A DNA stretch of 64,000 bases, from positions 3,472,001-3,536,000 of the forward strand of contig NZ_CP196822.1 of NCBI RefSeq assembly GCF_051912485.1. Reading direction: 5' to 3'. The translations under genes and the position numbers were made by a program. Of this stretch, positions 38,653 to 48,142 are shown piece by piece (the first letter of the stretch is position 1; every line of letters begins with the position of its first letter). The notes under the pieces are model-generated. The model made no database searches, was not told the origin of the DNA, and saw only the letters and a program-made list of their open reading frames with translations. The stretch comes from Nitrobacter sp051912485. GTDB taxonomy: Bacteria > Pseudomonadota > Alphaproteobacteria > Rhizobiales > Xanthobacteraceae.

Positions 38653-39891
38653 CTAACCGCTCGGGTCGTCGGCGATGACCGGCCCGAACAGTTCCCAGCG
38701 CTCGCCGTTGAAATGCATCATCTGCATCTGCTTGTTGACGCGGTAGTCGTCTGGCGTCGTGTTGATCCTGATACCCGGCAGCAACAGGTCGAGGCTGACG
38801 TCCTTCAGGTTGGTGGCCTGCTTCATGACGTTCGCGCGCGTGAGATCGTCGCCGCACTGCTTCAGTACCTGCACCAGCAGTTGCGCAGTGGTGTAACCAT
38901 ACGAATTGAAGTTCGAGTGCGGGTCACCCTCCGGATAGTACTTGGCCATGAAGGCCAAATATTTCTTCATGCCCGGATCGTCATTCCACTGCGGATCGAG
39001 CGGGTCCTTGCCGTAGTTGGTGCTGATGATGCCCTTTGAGGCCTCCAAGCCCGCCGGCTGCATGACCGCGCCAACCGAGGTCGCGTTGATATCGAGGATA
39101 TGCACCGGCTTCCAACCGATCTCGAAGGTTTTCCTGATCGCCTGCGCCGCCTGCTTCGGGGTCGCAGCGCTGAACAGCAGCGTGGCGCCTGCGGCGCGAA
39201 GCTTGAGGATCTGCGAATCGACGGTCGGATCGGACACCTCATAGGCCGCTTCGGCGACGATCATCTTCGAGGCTTCGGCACCGAGGCCGGATTTCAGGCC
39301 TCTGAGGTAGTCCTTGCCGACGTCGTCGTTCTGGTAGAGCACGCCGATCTTGGCATCCGGATGGTTCTTCAGGATGTACCGGCCGTAAATCCGTCCTTCA
39401 ACAAAGTAACTGGGGTTGAAGCCGATGGTCCAGGGATACGTCTTCGGATCGTTGAAGCGCGAGGCTCCGGTGGCGGCAAAGAGCTGCGGCACCTTCCTCG
39501 CGTTCAGATACTTCTGGACGGCGGCATTGGGCGGCGTTCCGATAAGCTGGAAAGTCAGCAGCACCTCGTCGCTCTCGACCAGTCTGCGAACCTGCTCGAC
39601 GGTCTTCGGCGGGCTGTAGGCGTCGTCATACTGGATCAGGTTGATCTTGCGTCCGTTAACGCCGCCCTCGTCGTTGACCATCTTGACGTAGGCAGCCTGC
39701 ACCTTGCCGATGGTGGCATAAGCCGAGATGGGACCGCTGAACGGGAGCGTCTGGCCGACTTTGATCTCAGTGTCGGCGACGCCAGGGCCGTATTTTTTCT
39801 GGGCGGAGGCCGACGAGACCAACAACGCGATGGCCAATGCCGACGCGGCAGCCCAACGGAGCATGCGGCTTTCCACTATCTTGCTTATCAT
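38653..39891 (-). CDS. Branched-chain amino-acid type ABC transporter binding protein
   Basis: About 412 residues with a signal peptide (LALLVSSASA). The mature part begins YGPGVADTEIKVGQTLPFSG and continues with KTVEQVRRLVESDEVLLTF, the LivJ-like periplasmic-binding fold. It delivers branched-chain amino acids or other small ligands to an ABC importer; permease and ATPase genes are not next to it, so it may be an orphan. I chose the ATG at 39891 with GGTGAG upstream. Confidence 0.9.
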   Translation of the reverse strand: MISKIVESRMLRWAAASALAIALLVSSASAQKKYGPGVADTEIKVGQTLPFSGPISAYATIGKVQAAYVKMVNDEGGVNGRKINLIQYDDAYSPPKTVEQVRRLVESDEVLLTFQLIGTPPNAAVQKYLNARKVPQLFAATGASRFNDPKTYPWTIGFNPSYFVEGRIYGRYILKNHPDAKIGVLYQNDDVGKDYLRGLKSGLGAEASKMIVAEAAYEVSDPTVDSQILKLRAAGATLLFSAATPKQAAQAIRKTFEIGWKPVHILDINATSVGAVMQPAGLEASKGIISTNYGKDPLDPQWNDDPGMKKYLAFMAKYYPEGDPHSNFNSYGYTTAQLLVQVLKQCGDDLTRANVMKQATNLKDVSLDLLLPGIRINTTPDDYRVNKQMQMMHFNGERWELFGPVIADDPSG

Positions 39892-40008
39892 CGTACTCAC
39901 CAGATGCATGATCGTGCCCATGGTCCGGTCGAATCGCGCAGGCTGCCTCGGGTTCCAGCCTGAATGAAGGTCAGGGGTATTGCAAGGCAGTCCTGCAAGT
40001 CGGAGGCC

Positions 40009-42804
40009 TCAGGCGACGGGATGCTCCGTCGGACTGCCGTTGGCGAGCAGATGGACCAGCGCCCGCTTGATCGCGGCCTGCCGCGTCGGGGCGGTGATCC
40101 GGGCGCCGAGCAGATCGGTGACGTAGAACACATCGCGCGCACGCTCGCCGAATGTCGCCACGTGGGCGGACGCGATATTGAGGTTGAGCTTCGAGATTGC
40201 CGCGGTGAGCTGAAACAGCAGGCCGGGGCGGTCCAGTCCCGAAACCTCGATCACGGTATGGCGATCCGACCACTGGTTGTTGACGATGACCTCGGGTTCG
40301 ACCACGAACGGCCGCAGCTTGGTCTTTCCGGCGGCACGGCGCGCCACCACGTCGGGCAAGCGCAGCCGGCCCTCGAGCACTTGCTCGATGATTTCGCCAA
40401 TACGGGCGGCGCGCCGGCCCTCGTCCTCGTCGCGGTCGTATTCGCGGGAAATCGCGATGGTATCGAGCGCCTGCCCGTCGGTGGTCGTATAGATCTGCGC
40501 ATCGACGATGTTGGCGCCGGCCGATGCGCACGCGCCGGCGATGATCGACAGCAGCCAGGGATGGTCTGCGGTGAGGATCGTCAGCTCGGTAACGCCGCGC
40601 ACCTCGTCGAAGCCGACATTGATGTTGAGCTTCTGACCGCTCCGCTCGCTGGCGCGCAGGAAATGCGCGTGCCTGATCTTGTGCGCGAGATCGACTTTGA
40701 GCCAGTAGGCCGGATAATGCCGCGCAAGGTAGGCGTTGAGTTCCTGTTCGGACCACTCGGTGAAGGCGGCGCGGAACTCGGCCTGGGCCGCCGCGATACG
40801 CTCGACGCGATTGACCTCGGAGAAGCCGCCCGTCAGCACCGGTTCGGTCTCATAATAAAGAGTGCGCAGCAGTTGCGCCTTCCAGCCGTTCCAGACGCCG
40901 GGACCGACGCCGCGGATGTCGGCGGTGGTCAGGATCGTCAAGAGCTTCATCTGCTCAACCGACTGCATCACAGCCGCGAAATTTTCGATGGTCTTGCGGT
41001 CGGAGAGATCGCGCGACTGGGCCACTTTAGACATCGTCAGATGCTGTTCGATCAGCCATGCGACCAGTTCGGTATCAGCCGCGTTGAAACCCAGGCGCGG
41101 GCACAGCCGGCGCGCGACCCTGGCGCCCGCGATCGAATGATCCTCCGGCCGGCCCTTTGCGATGTCGTGAAGCAGGGTCGTGATGTAGATGACGGGCCGG
41201 TGTTCGGGGCGGATCTTGCGCATCAGCTCGCTCGCCAGGGCGACTTCGTCGTTGCCGCCGCGCTCGATGTCCTGAAGGATGCCGATGCAGCGGATCAGAT
41301 GCTCGTCCACCGTGTAGTGGTGGTACATATTGAATTGCATCATCGAGACGATCTTGCCGAACGCGCGGATGAAATGACCGAGCACGCCGGTCTCGTTCAT
41401 CCGGCGCAGCACGGTCTCCGCATCGTTCGACGTCAGGATTTCCATGAACAGCCGGTTGGCTTCCGGGTTTTCGCGAAGCTGCGCGTTGATCAGGCGCCGC
41501 GACCGCGTCACGGCCCGCATGGCGTCCGGATGGAAGGCCAGGTTGTTCTTCTGCGCGAGGCGAAACATGCGGATCAGATTGACGGGATCACGCTTGAATA
41601 CGTCGGGCGCTGCAAGATTGATGCGATTGTTGTCGATAATGAAGTCATCGCTATCAGGTACCCGCCGCAGTTCCGCGCCGAGCCGTCGTCTCGACATCAT
41701 GCGGCTGAGAACCGGCGCCGGCTTGGCCTGCTGGTCTTCGAGCTTCGCGCAAAGAATCGCGGTGAGGTCACCGACATCCTTGGCGGTGAGGAAGTAGTGC
41801 TTCATGAAGCGCTCGACGTCCTGCATGCCGGGATGAGACGTATATCCAAGCCGCACAGCGATCTCGCGCTGCAAGTCGAACGATAGTCGTTCCTCGGCTC
41901 TCCCGGTGGCGAAGTGCAGGTTGCAGCGTACCGACCACAGGAAATCGGCGCAGCGACGGAAGGTCCGGTACTCGCGGACATCGAACACCCCACACTCCAG
42001 CAGCTCGTGGCTTTCATGCACCCGGTAGACATATTTTGCGATCCAGAACAGCGTGTGCAGGTCGCGCAATCCCCCCTTGCCGTCCTTGACGTTGGGTTCG
42101 ACGAGATAGCGTGACTGGCCGGCGCGGCGATGGCGCTCCTCGCGCTCGGCAAGTTTGGCGGTGACGAATTCCGCCGCCGTTCCCTGCACCACATCCGTGT
42201 CGAAGCGGGTGACGAGTTCGTCGTAAAGCGCCCGATCGCCGGTGAGGAACCGGGTTTCCAGAATCCCGGTGCGAACGGTCATATCGCGGCGTGCCTGCCG
42301 GATCGATTCGTTGACCGAGCGCGTCGCGTGGCCGACGTTCAGCCCCATGTCCCACAGGCAATACAATATAGCCTCGGCGACCTGTTCGCCCCACGCGGTC
42401 TGCTTGTACGGCAGAATGAACAGCAGATCGATATCAGACTCCGGCGCCATGAGACCGCGGCCATAGCCGCCGGTCGCCACCACGGCCATGCGCTCGCCAT
42501 CGGATGGGATCGGGGAATGATAGAGATGACGGGTCGCGGCCGAAAAGGACAGGCGGATGATTTCGTCCTGAACGAAGCAAAGCCGTTCGGCGCAGCGCCG
42601 CCCGTGGCGGTCGCGCAGGAGCGTCGCCTGCGCTGCATCGCGCACCTTGGCGAGCTCGGCTTTCAACAACCTGGACACCGCGGAGCGGAAGACGTCCTCG
42701 TGCCCGGCGTGCTTCTCGGCCAGCGCATCGATGTCGCCGGTGATCCTGGCGGTATCGAAGTCGTCGGCGGCTCCGGCCGCGTCATTTGTCGTTGCGAGGT
42801 CCAT
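40009..42804 (-). CDS. glnD: Bifunctional [protein-PII] uridylyltransferase/uridylyl-removing enzyme
   Basis: 931 residues. The nucleotidyltransferase motif is VATGGYGRGLMAPESDID (GGYGRG ... D-x-D), the HD domain is LLHDIAKGRPEDHS with GARVARRLCPRLG, and two ACT domains close the protein (ELTILTADHPWLLSIIAGAC and IEVSGLDRPGLLFQLTAAIS). It senses glutamine and modifies the PII protein to set nitrogen assimilation. It is divergent from the ssu-type operon. Confidence 0.96.
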   Translation of the reverse strand: MDLATTNDAAGAADDFDTARITGDIDALAEKHAGHEDVFRSAVSRLLKAELAKVRDAAQATLLRDRHGRRCAERLCFVQDEIIRLSFSAATRHLYHSPIPSDGERMAVVATGGYGRGLMAPESDIDLLFILPYKQTAWGEQVAEAILYCLWDMGLNVGHATRSVNESIRQARRDMTVRTGILETRFLTGDRALYDELVTRFDTDVVQGTAAEFVTAKLAEREERHRRAGQSRYLVEPNVKDGKGGLRDLHTLFWIAKYVYRVHESHELLECGVFDVREYRTFRRCADFLWSVRCNLHFATGRAEERLSFDLQREIAVRLGYTSHPGMQDVERFMKHYFLTAKDVGDLTAILCAKLEDQQAKPAPVLSRMMSRRRLGAELRRVPDSDDFIIDNNRINLAAPDVFKRDPVNLIRMFRLAQKNNLAFHPDAMRAVTRSRRLINAQLRENPEANRLFMEILTSNDAETVLRRMNETGVLGHFIRAFGKIVSMMQFNMYHHYTVDEHLIRCIGILQDIERGGNDEVALASELMRKIRPEHRPVIYITTLLHDIAKGRPEDHSIAGARVARRLCPRLGFNAADTELVAWLIEQHLTMSKVAQSRDLSDRKTIENFAAVMQSVEQMKLLTILTTADIRGVGPGVWNGWKAQLLRTLYYETEPVLTGGFSEVNRVERIAAAQAEFRAAFTEWSEQELNAYLARHYPAYWLKVDLAHKIRHAHFLRASERSGQKLNINVGFDEVRGVTELTILTADHPWLLSIIAGACASAGANIVDAQIYTTTDGQALDTIAISREYDRDEDEGRRAARIGEIIEQVLEGRLRLPDVVARRAAGKTKLRPFVVEPEVIVNNQWSDRHTVIEVSGLDRPGLLFQLTAAISKLNLNIASAHVATFGERARDVFYVTDLLGARITAPTRQAAIKRALVHLLANGSPTEHPVA

Positions 42805-43032
42805 CGCCTATCCGGATAAAGGACGCCACGCGGGCTGTCACCGGCGATTGTCGGCCGCACACGGTGGATCCATGCTTCGCGCCACCGGCTTTGAGCAACG
42901 ATGTACTCCGGCCGGAGCCTCCAAAATATCTATTTTCTCGTTGACTGAGGTTTATAACTATTTGACATAAGAAAGCTTTTTTCAGCCCGGCCCAACACCT
43001 CACATACCATCAACCTCCCAGGAGAGATTACC

Positions 43033-44007
43033 ATGTTCAAGCCCGCACGCCGCGCCGTGCTCGCCGCCCTCGCTGCAGCCGCACTTTTGCCGGCGGCGGC
43101 GTTCGCCGCTGACGCGCCGAAAGAAATTCATATCGACTGGGCAACCTATAACCCCGTGTCGATGCTGATGAAGGACAAGGGCCTGGTCGAAAAGGAATTC
43201 GCCAAGGACGGGATTACCGTGCGCTGGGTGCAGACGCTCGGTTCCAACAAGGCACTCGAGTTCCTGAACGCCGGCTCGATCGACTTCGGCTCCTCCGCCG
43301 GTGCCGCAGCGCTGGTGGCGAAGATCAATGGCAATCCGATCAAATCGATCTACGTCTATTCGAAGCCGGAATGGACGGCGCTCGTCACCAGCAAGGATTC
43401 GCCGATCAAGACGGTGACCGATCTCAAGGGCAAGCGCGTCGCGGTCACACGCGGCACCGATCCGCACATCTTCCTCGTGCGCGCCCTTCAGAAGTTCGGC
43501 ATGACCGAAAAAGACATCGTGCCGGTGCTGCTGCAGCATCCGGACGGCAAGACCGCGCTGATCCGCGGTGACGTCGAAGCCTGGGCCGGCCTCGATCCCA
43601 TGATGGCGCAGGCGGAATTGCAGGACGGCGCGCGGCTGTTTTACCGCGATGCCGATGCCAACAGCTACGGTATCCTCAATGTGCGGGAAGAGTTTCTGAA
43701 AAAATATCCCGAGATCACGCAGCGCGTGCTCGCCGTCTATGAGACCGCGCGGAGATATGCGGTCGCCCATCCCGAAGAGCTGGAAGCAAGTTTCATCGCC
43801 GCCACCAAGCTGCCCAAGGACGTGGTCGAGAAGCAGTTGCGTGAGCGCACTGACATCTCGAACGGCAAGATCGGCAAGACCCAGCACGACACCATTCTCG
43901 CGGCCGGCCTGGCGCTTCAGCAGGCCGGCGTGCTCGATGCCAAGGTCGATGTGAAGGCCGCGCTCGACAACCTGATCGACGATCAGATCCCGCTGCCTAC
44001 CAACTGA
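43033..44007 (+). CDS. Sulfonate/nitrate-type ABC transporter binding protein
   Basis: 324 residues with a signal peptide ending AAFAA. The mature part is an SsuA/TauA-type binding protein (DWATYNPVSMLMKDKGLVEK near the start, then GSNKALEFLNAGSIDFGSSAG). It captures aliphatic sulfonates or similar ligands for the downstream permease. ATG at 43033 with AGGAGAG upstream. An intrinsic terminator stands between it and the permease gene, so the operon may make excess binding protein. Confidence 0.9.
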   Translation: MFKPARRAVLAALAAAALLPAAAFAADAPKEIHIDWATYNPVSMLMKDKGLVEKEFAKDGITVRWVQTLGSNKALEFLNAGSIDFGSSAGAAALVAKINGNPIKSIYVYSKPEWTALVTSKDSPIKTVTDLKGKRVAVTRGTDPHIFLVRALQKFGMTEKDIVPVLLQHPDGKTALIRGDVEAWAGLDPMMAQAELQDGARLFYRDADANSYGILNVREEFLKKYPEITQRVLAVYETARRYAVAHPEELEASFIAATKLPKDVVEKQLRERTDISNGKIGKTQHDTILAAGLALQQAGVLDAKVDVKAALDNLIDDQIPLPTN

Positions 44008-44028
44008 TCGGTCGGCTCGTCCCGAACA

Positions 44029-44062
44029 GGCGAGGGCCAGTGCGCCGGCCCTCGCCTTTTTT
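44029..44062 (+). terminator. Terminator/attenuator between the binding-protein and permease genes
   Basis: Perfect ten-pair stem GGCGAGGGCC / GGCCCTCGCC with an AGTGCGCC loop and TTTTTT. Placed inside an operon, it would lower expression of the permease and ATPase relative to the binding protein. Confidence 0.85.
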
Positions 44063-44097
44063 CGGTCTTGCAATCGAGGGCCGGACAGGGTTTGGCA

Positions 44098-44943
44098 ATG
44101 GCGATGACGCTGGATACCCCCGTCGAGAGCACGCAAACGCTCGCGCCGCAGTCTGCGGCGCGGTGGCGGCGCTGGACGCGTCCGGCGCTCGGCCTGCTGC
44201 TGCCGCTCACCGCTGCAGTCGTGTGGGAATGGATGGTAGCCGCTGGCTGGTCCAACGGTCGGCTGGTGCCGCCGCCATCGACGATTATTTCAACGATCGC
44301 CGAACTCGCTCGCAGCGGCGAACTATTCCGCCACATGGCGACCACGCTCGAGCGCGTCGGCGCCGGATTTGCCCTTGGCGTCGCGGCCGGCACCGTGCTC
44401 GGCGCAATCTCAGGCTATTGGGGGTTGGCGCGGCGGCTGCTCGATCCGACCATTCAGGCGCTCCGCGCCATTCCCTCGATCGCCTGGGTGCCGCTGTTCA
44501 TCCTGTGGCTCGGCATCTTTGAGTTGTCCAAGGTGGCGCTGATCGCGGTCGGCGTGTTTTTCCCGATCTATCTCGGGGTGATGGGCGCAATCCTTTCGGT
44601 CGACCGCAAGATCGTCGAGGTCGGCCGCACGTTTCGTCTGAGCGGACCGGCGATGATCTGGCGCATTTTGCTGCCTGCGGTGCTTCCGGCCTACGTGGTG
44701 TCATTGCGCGTCGGGCTCGGGCTCGGCTGGATGTTCGTGGTGGCGGCGGAATTCATGGGCGCGTCCGAAGGACTCGGCTATCTGCTGATCGATGGGCAGC
44801 AACTCGGCAAGCCGGCGCAGATTCTGGCTGCCATCGTGATCTTCGCGATCCTCGGCAAGACCACCGACTGGCTGATCGAAGTTGCTGCGACGCCGTTCCT
44901 GCGCTGGCAGGATGCGTTCGCTCCCGGCCGCGGAGTGTTCTGA
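44098..44943 (+). CDS. SsuC-type ABC transporter permease
   Basis: 281 residues, six membrane helices, with the ATPase-contact EAA-like loop in GRTFRLSGPAMIWRILLPAV. I chose the ATG at 44098 with AGGG upstream; a TTG at 44068 also opens the frame. The stop overlaps the next gene's ATG by one base (44943), so the two are coupled. Confidence 0.92.
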   Translation: MAMTLDTPVESTQTLAPQSAARWRRWTRPALGLLLPLTAAVVWEWMVAAGWSNGRLVPPPSTIISTIAELARSGELFRHMATTLERVGAGFALGVAAGTVLGAISGYWGLARRLLDPTIQALRAIPSIAWVPLFILWLGIFELSKVALIAVGVFFPIYLGVMGAILSVDRKIVEVGRTFRLSGPAMIWRILLPAVLPAYVVSLRVGLGLGWMFVVAAEFMGASEGLGYLLIDGQQLGKPAQILAAIVIFAILGKTTDWLIEVAATPFLRWQDAFAPGRGVF

Positions 44944-45728
44944 TGCTGGTGCTCGACCGTGTCGGAAAGACCTACCCCAACGGCGTCAACGCGCTGGAGC
45001 GGTTTTCGATCGAGATCAGGCTCGGCGAGATCGTTGCCGTGATCGGCGGCTCCGGCTGCGGAAAATCCACGCTGCTGCGCGCTATCGCGGGCCTCGACCG
45101 CGCCAGCTACGGCACCATCACGCTCGATGGCGAAGTCCTCACCGCGCCGCACCCAAAAGTCGGCATCATCTTCCAGGAGCCGCGGCTGCTGCCATGGTTG
45201 AGCGTCGCCGACAATATCGGCTTCGGTTTGTCGGACGTGGCCGCGACCGAGCAGCGGGAACGCGTCGCTGCTGCGCTTGGCAAGGTTGGCCTGTCCGACA
45301 AGGCGAAGGCGTGGCCACGCGAATTGTCGGGCGGACAGGCACAGCGCGTTGCGATCGCGAGGGCGCTGGTGGTCCGGCCCGAAGTGCTCTTGCTTGACGA
45401 GCCGTTCTCCGCGCTCGACGCTTTCACGCGGCGCGATCTGCAGGACCACCTGCTCGATCTGTGGTCGGAGACGCGCCCGACATTGGTGCTCGTGACCCAC
45501 GACGTCGACGAGGCCGTGGTGCTGGCGGACCGGGTGCTGGTGATGCGGCCGCGGCCGGGGCGGCTGTTCGAGGGCGCCGACATCAGCCTGGCACGGCCGC
45601 GCGACCGCAATTCACCGCTGTTCGAGACCACCAAGCGACGCATCCTGACGGCGCTCGATCGCTCGCTCGACCAAGCCGCCCCCGATCCGGCGGCGGCAGC
45701 CGAGACCGGCGATGCCTTGTGGTGGTGA
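44943..45728 (+). CDS. SsuB-type ABC transporter ATP-binding protein
   Basis: 261 residues: Walker A GGSGCGKST, Q-loop FQEPRLLPW, signature LSGGQAQRVAI, Walker B VLLLDEPFSALD, and switch His VTHDVDEA. It energises the permease encoded immediately upstream. An osmC-like gene follows on the same strand. Confidence 0.95.
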   Translation: MLVLDRVGKTYPNGVNALERFSIEIRLGEIVAVIGGSGCGKSTLLRAIAGLDRASYGTITLDGEVLTAPHPKVGIIFQEPRLLPWLSVADNIGFGLSDVAATEQRERVAAALGKVGLSDKAKAWPRELSGGQAQRVAIARALVVRPEVLLLDEPFSALDAFTRRDLQDHLLDLWSETRPTLVLVTHDVDEAVVLADRVLVMRPRPGRLFEGADISLARPRDRNSPLFETTKRRILTALDRSLDQAAPDPAAAAETGDALWW

Positions 45729-45783
45729 AACCGCCGCGCCGCGATTACATTTGCCCGACAATTTCAAGAAAAAGGAGACGTTG

Positions 45784-46293
45784 ATGGATGCCGCCGAGCT
45801 TCGCGCCACGCAGGCCCCGATCAAGGAGCGTTACAAGAGCGACCCGAAGTCGGCGCTGATCACGCTGAAGGCCAAAGGCTCGATCGAGAACGAAGGCATC
45901 GCCTGCAAGGTCGACACCGGGCGCGCGCTTGCGGTCGCAGGGCTTCATCCGGCTACTGGCGGGTCCGGTCTCGAATTATGCTCCGGCGACATGCTGCTCG
46001 AGGCGCTTGTCGCCTGCGCCGGGGTCACGCTGAAGTCGGTAGCGACCGCGATCGAGGTTCCGCTGAAATCCGGCTACGTCGCCGCCGAGGGCGATCTCGA
46101 TTTTCGCGGTACGCTCGGGGTCGACAAGGAAACGCCGGTCGGCTTCGAATCGATCCGCCTGCGGTTCGATGTCGACACTGATGCGCCGCAGGACAAGCTC
46201 GATCTCCTCCTCAAGCTGACCGAACGCTATTGCGTGGTCTATCAGACCATCAAGAACGGGCCGAAAGTGTCTGTCGAGATGAAAAGGATGTGA
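45784..46293 (+). CDS. OsmC/Ohr family protein
   Basis: 169 residues, ATG at 45784 with AAGGAG. The two redox cysteines of the family are in LVACAGVTLKS and TERYCVVYQT. OsmC proteins reduce organic hydroperoxides. Downstream of an Ssu-type transporter and in the same direction, it may protect against peroxides linked to sulfur compounds, or have an unrelated role. Confidence 0.9.
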   Translation: MDAAELRATQAPIKERYKSDPKSALITLKAKGSIENEGIACKVDTGRALAVAGLHPATGGSGLELCSGDMLLEALVACAGVTLKSVATAIEVPLKSGYVAAEGDLDFRGTLGVDKETPVGFESIRLRFDVDTDAPQDKLDLLLKLTERYCVVYQTIKNGPKVSVEMKRM

Positions 46294-46298
46294 AGAGG

Positions 46299-46331
46299 TC
46301 GTTCGCGTCAGGAAAACGCGTCAAAACAAAG
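46299..46331 (+). repeat. Half copy of the family C repeat
   Basis: TCGTTCGCGTCAGGAAAACG then CGTCAAAACAA is the right half of the repeat found whole at 47439. Confidence 0.6.
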
Positions 46332-46436
46332 CCGGAATGGCTCTGGAACGTCCTCGCAGGACGCCGGCAAAGGCATACCGAAATCCGGCTTTCAAGGGGG
46401 TTTCGATCCCGGCTCGCCGACCCCAGATAAAGCGGC

Positions 46437-47441
46437 ATGACCTCGTCAATGTCCGACCCCGCCATTTCGCTTGAAACTCCCGTGCGTGCGCCGTCGGCTG
46501 TTCCGGTTGACGACGCCGTGATTCCGTTCGAGGTGAGTGAGCTCGATCTGCGCGGACGGCTGACTAGGCTCGGGCCGGCGCTCGACCAACTGCTGGTCCG
46601 GCATGACTATCCCGCGCCGGTTGCCAAGCTGCTCGGCGAGGCGATAGTACTGACAACGCTGCTCGGCTCCTCGCTCAAGTTCGAGGGCCGCTTTATCCTG
46701 CAGACCCAGACCGACGGACCGGTGTCGTTCCTGATTGTCGACTTTCGCGCACCGGCCCAGCTGCGGGCCTATGCGCGTTTTGACAAGGCTCGGCTCGGAG
46801 ATGCGCCGGATTCGGGCGCGCTGCTCGGTCGCGGCCATCTAGCCATGACCATCGATCAGGGTCCGGACATGAGCCGCTATCAGGGCCTGGTGGCGCTGGA
46901 GGGCGGTAGCCTCGAAGATGCGGCGCATGAATATTTCCTGCGCTCGGAACAGATTCCGACGCGGGTCCGCCTCGCGGTCGGCGAGGAGTGGCGCAGGGAC
47001 GGCAATGGTCCGAAGCGCGGCTGGCGCGGCGGCGGCATGCTGCTGCAATTCCTGCCCAAGGCACCCGAGCGTGCGCGTCAGGCCGATCTCGATCCCGGCG
47101 ACGCGCCGGACGGCAATGCCCTGCATACGGTAGCGGAGGACGATGCCTGGGTCGAGGGCCAGTCACTGATCGCTACCGTCGAGGACATCGAACTGATCGA
47201 CCCCGATTTGTCCGGCGAACGTCTGCTGTACCGGCTGTTCCATGAGCGTGGCGTGAGGGTGTTTCCACCACAGGCGCTGCACGCGCAATGTTCGTGCTCG
47301 CGCGACGCGGTGGAAGCGATGCTGAAAAGCTTCGCGCCGCAAGACCGCTCCGAGATGGTGAAGGACGGCAAGGTCGCTGTAACCTGCGAGTTCTGCAGTT
47401 CGGTGTACGAATTCACGCCACAGGAAGCGGGCGTGGAATAG
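46437..47441 (+). CDS. hslO: Redox-regulated chaperone Hsp33
   Basis: 334 residues. The C-terminal zinc/redox switch has CSC (in AQCSCSRDAVE) and CEFC (in VTCEFCSSVYEF). Oxidation releases zinc and activates its holdase function. The N-terminal fold (SGALLGRGHLAMTID, YFLRSEQIPTRVRLAV) is conserved. The stop codon TAG is the first three bases of a family C repeat. Confidence 0.95.
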   Translation: MTSSMSDPAISLETPVRAPSAVPVDDAVIPFEVSELDLRGRLTRLGPALDQLLVRHDYPAPVAKLLGEAIVLTTLLGSSLKFEGRFILQTQTDGPVSFLIVDFRAPAQLRAYARFDKARLGDAPDSGALLGRGHLAMTIDQGPDMSRYQGLVALEGGSLEDAAHEYFLRSEQIPTRVRLAVGEEWRRDGNGPKRGWRGGGMLLQFLPKAPERARQADLDPGDAPDGNALHTVAEDDAWVEGQSLIATVEDIELIDPDLSGERLLYRLFHERGVRVFPPQALHAQCSCSRDAVEAMLKSFAPQDRSEMVKDGKVAVTCEFCSSVYEFTPQEAGVE

Positions 47442-47490
47442 AGCGTTTTCGAGCGAAGCGGGCCGATTCGCGTGAAGAAAACGCGTCAAA
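47439..47490 (+). repeat. Palindromic repeat, family C (full copy) starting in the hslO stop codon
   Basis: TAGAGCGTTTTCGAGCGAAG ... GATTCGCGTGAAGAAAACGC: an outer GCGTTTTC/GAAAACGC dyad and an inner GAGCGAA/TTCGCGTG dyad. Confidence 0.8.
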
Positions 47491-47553
47491 TGATCCCATC
47501 AGAACTGAAAAAGCTCTGGCGCGGCGCTACCTCGGCGTCGAGGCACCGGTGCT

Positions 47554-47949
47554 TCAGTTCAGCACACGCTTGCTGTCGGGGCTGTCGAGCGAGAAGGTGG
47601 GGACATCGATTTCGAACGCATCGCCGCTTCGGACCGAGATCATCTGATAGCGGCCGCTCATAAACCCGGTGGCGGTCGGCAGCGGAACGCCGCTGGTGTA
47701 TTCGAAGCGCTCGCCGGGCGCGAGCACCGGCTGCTCGCCGACCACGCCCTCGCCGCGGACTTCCTGCTTCCGCCCCGAGGCATCGGTGATCACCCAGTGC
47801 CGGGTGCGCAATTGGACGGTATCCGGCCCGGCGTTGACGATGACCACGGTGTAAGACCAGAAAAAATGGCCTCGCTCGGCGGACGACCGCTCCGGCATGA
47901 AGTTCGGCTCGACAGTGACTTCGATCTGGCGGGTAACGGCGCGGTACAT
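47554..47949 (-). CDS. apaG: ApaG protein
   Basis: 131 residues, the normal ApaG length. Conserved segments are RQIEVTVEPNFMPERSS, FFWSYTVVIVNAG, RHWVITDASGR and GEGVVGEQPVLAPGE. The name associates it with Co2+/Mg2+ efflux, but its activity is not settled. I chose the ATG at 47949. Confidence 0.94.
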   Translation of the reverse strand: MYRAVTRQIEVTVEPNFMPERSSAERGHFFWSYTVVIVNAGPDTVQLRTRHWVITDASGRKQEVRGEGVVGEQPVLAPGERFEYTSGVPLPTATGFMSGRYQMISVRSGDAFEIDVPTFSLDSPDSKRVLN

Positions 47950-48142
47950 CTGAAACTCTCTAGTGTCTGAAGCGATCATAACGAAAACATGAGCAGGAAC
48001 CAGCCCCCACTTAGTGCGCGGGTTCCGGACTAAAATTCCGGCCGCAATATTGCTTTTTTGTCACCGTTAGCGTGAAGCTGTCCTCCCGTAAATCAGTCCC
48101 GATCGCCGCGGGGCGATCGAGGGCCTTATCAAAGCGGAGCAC

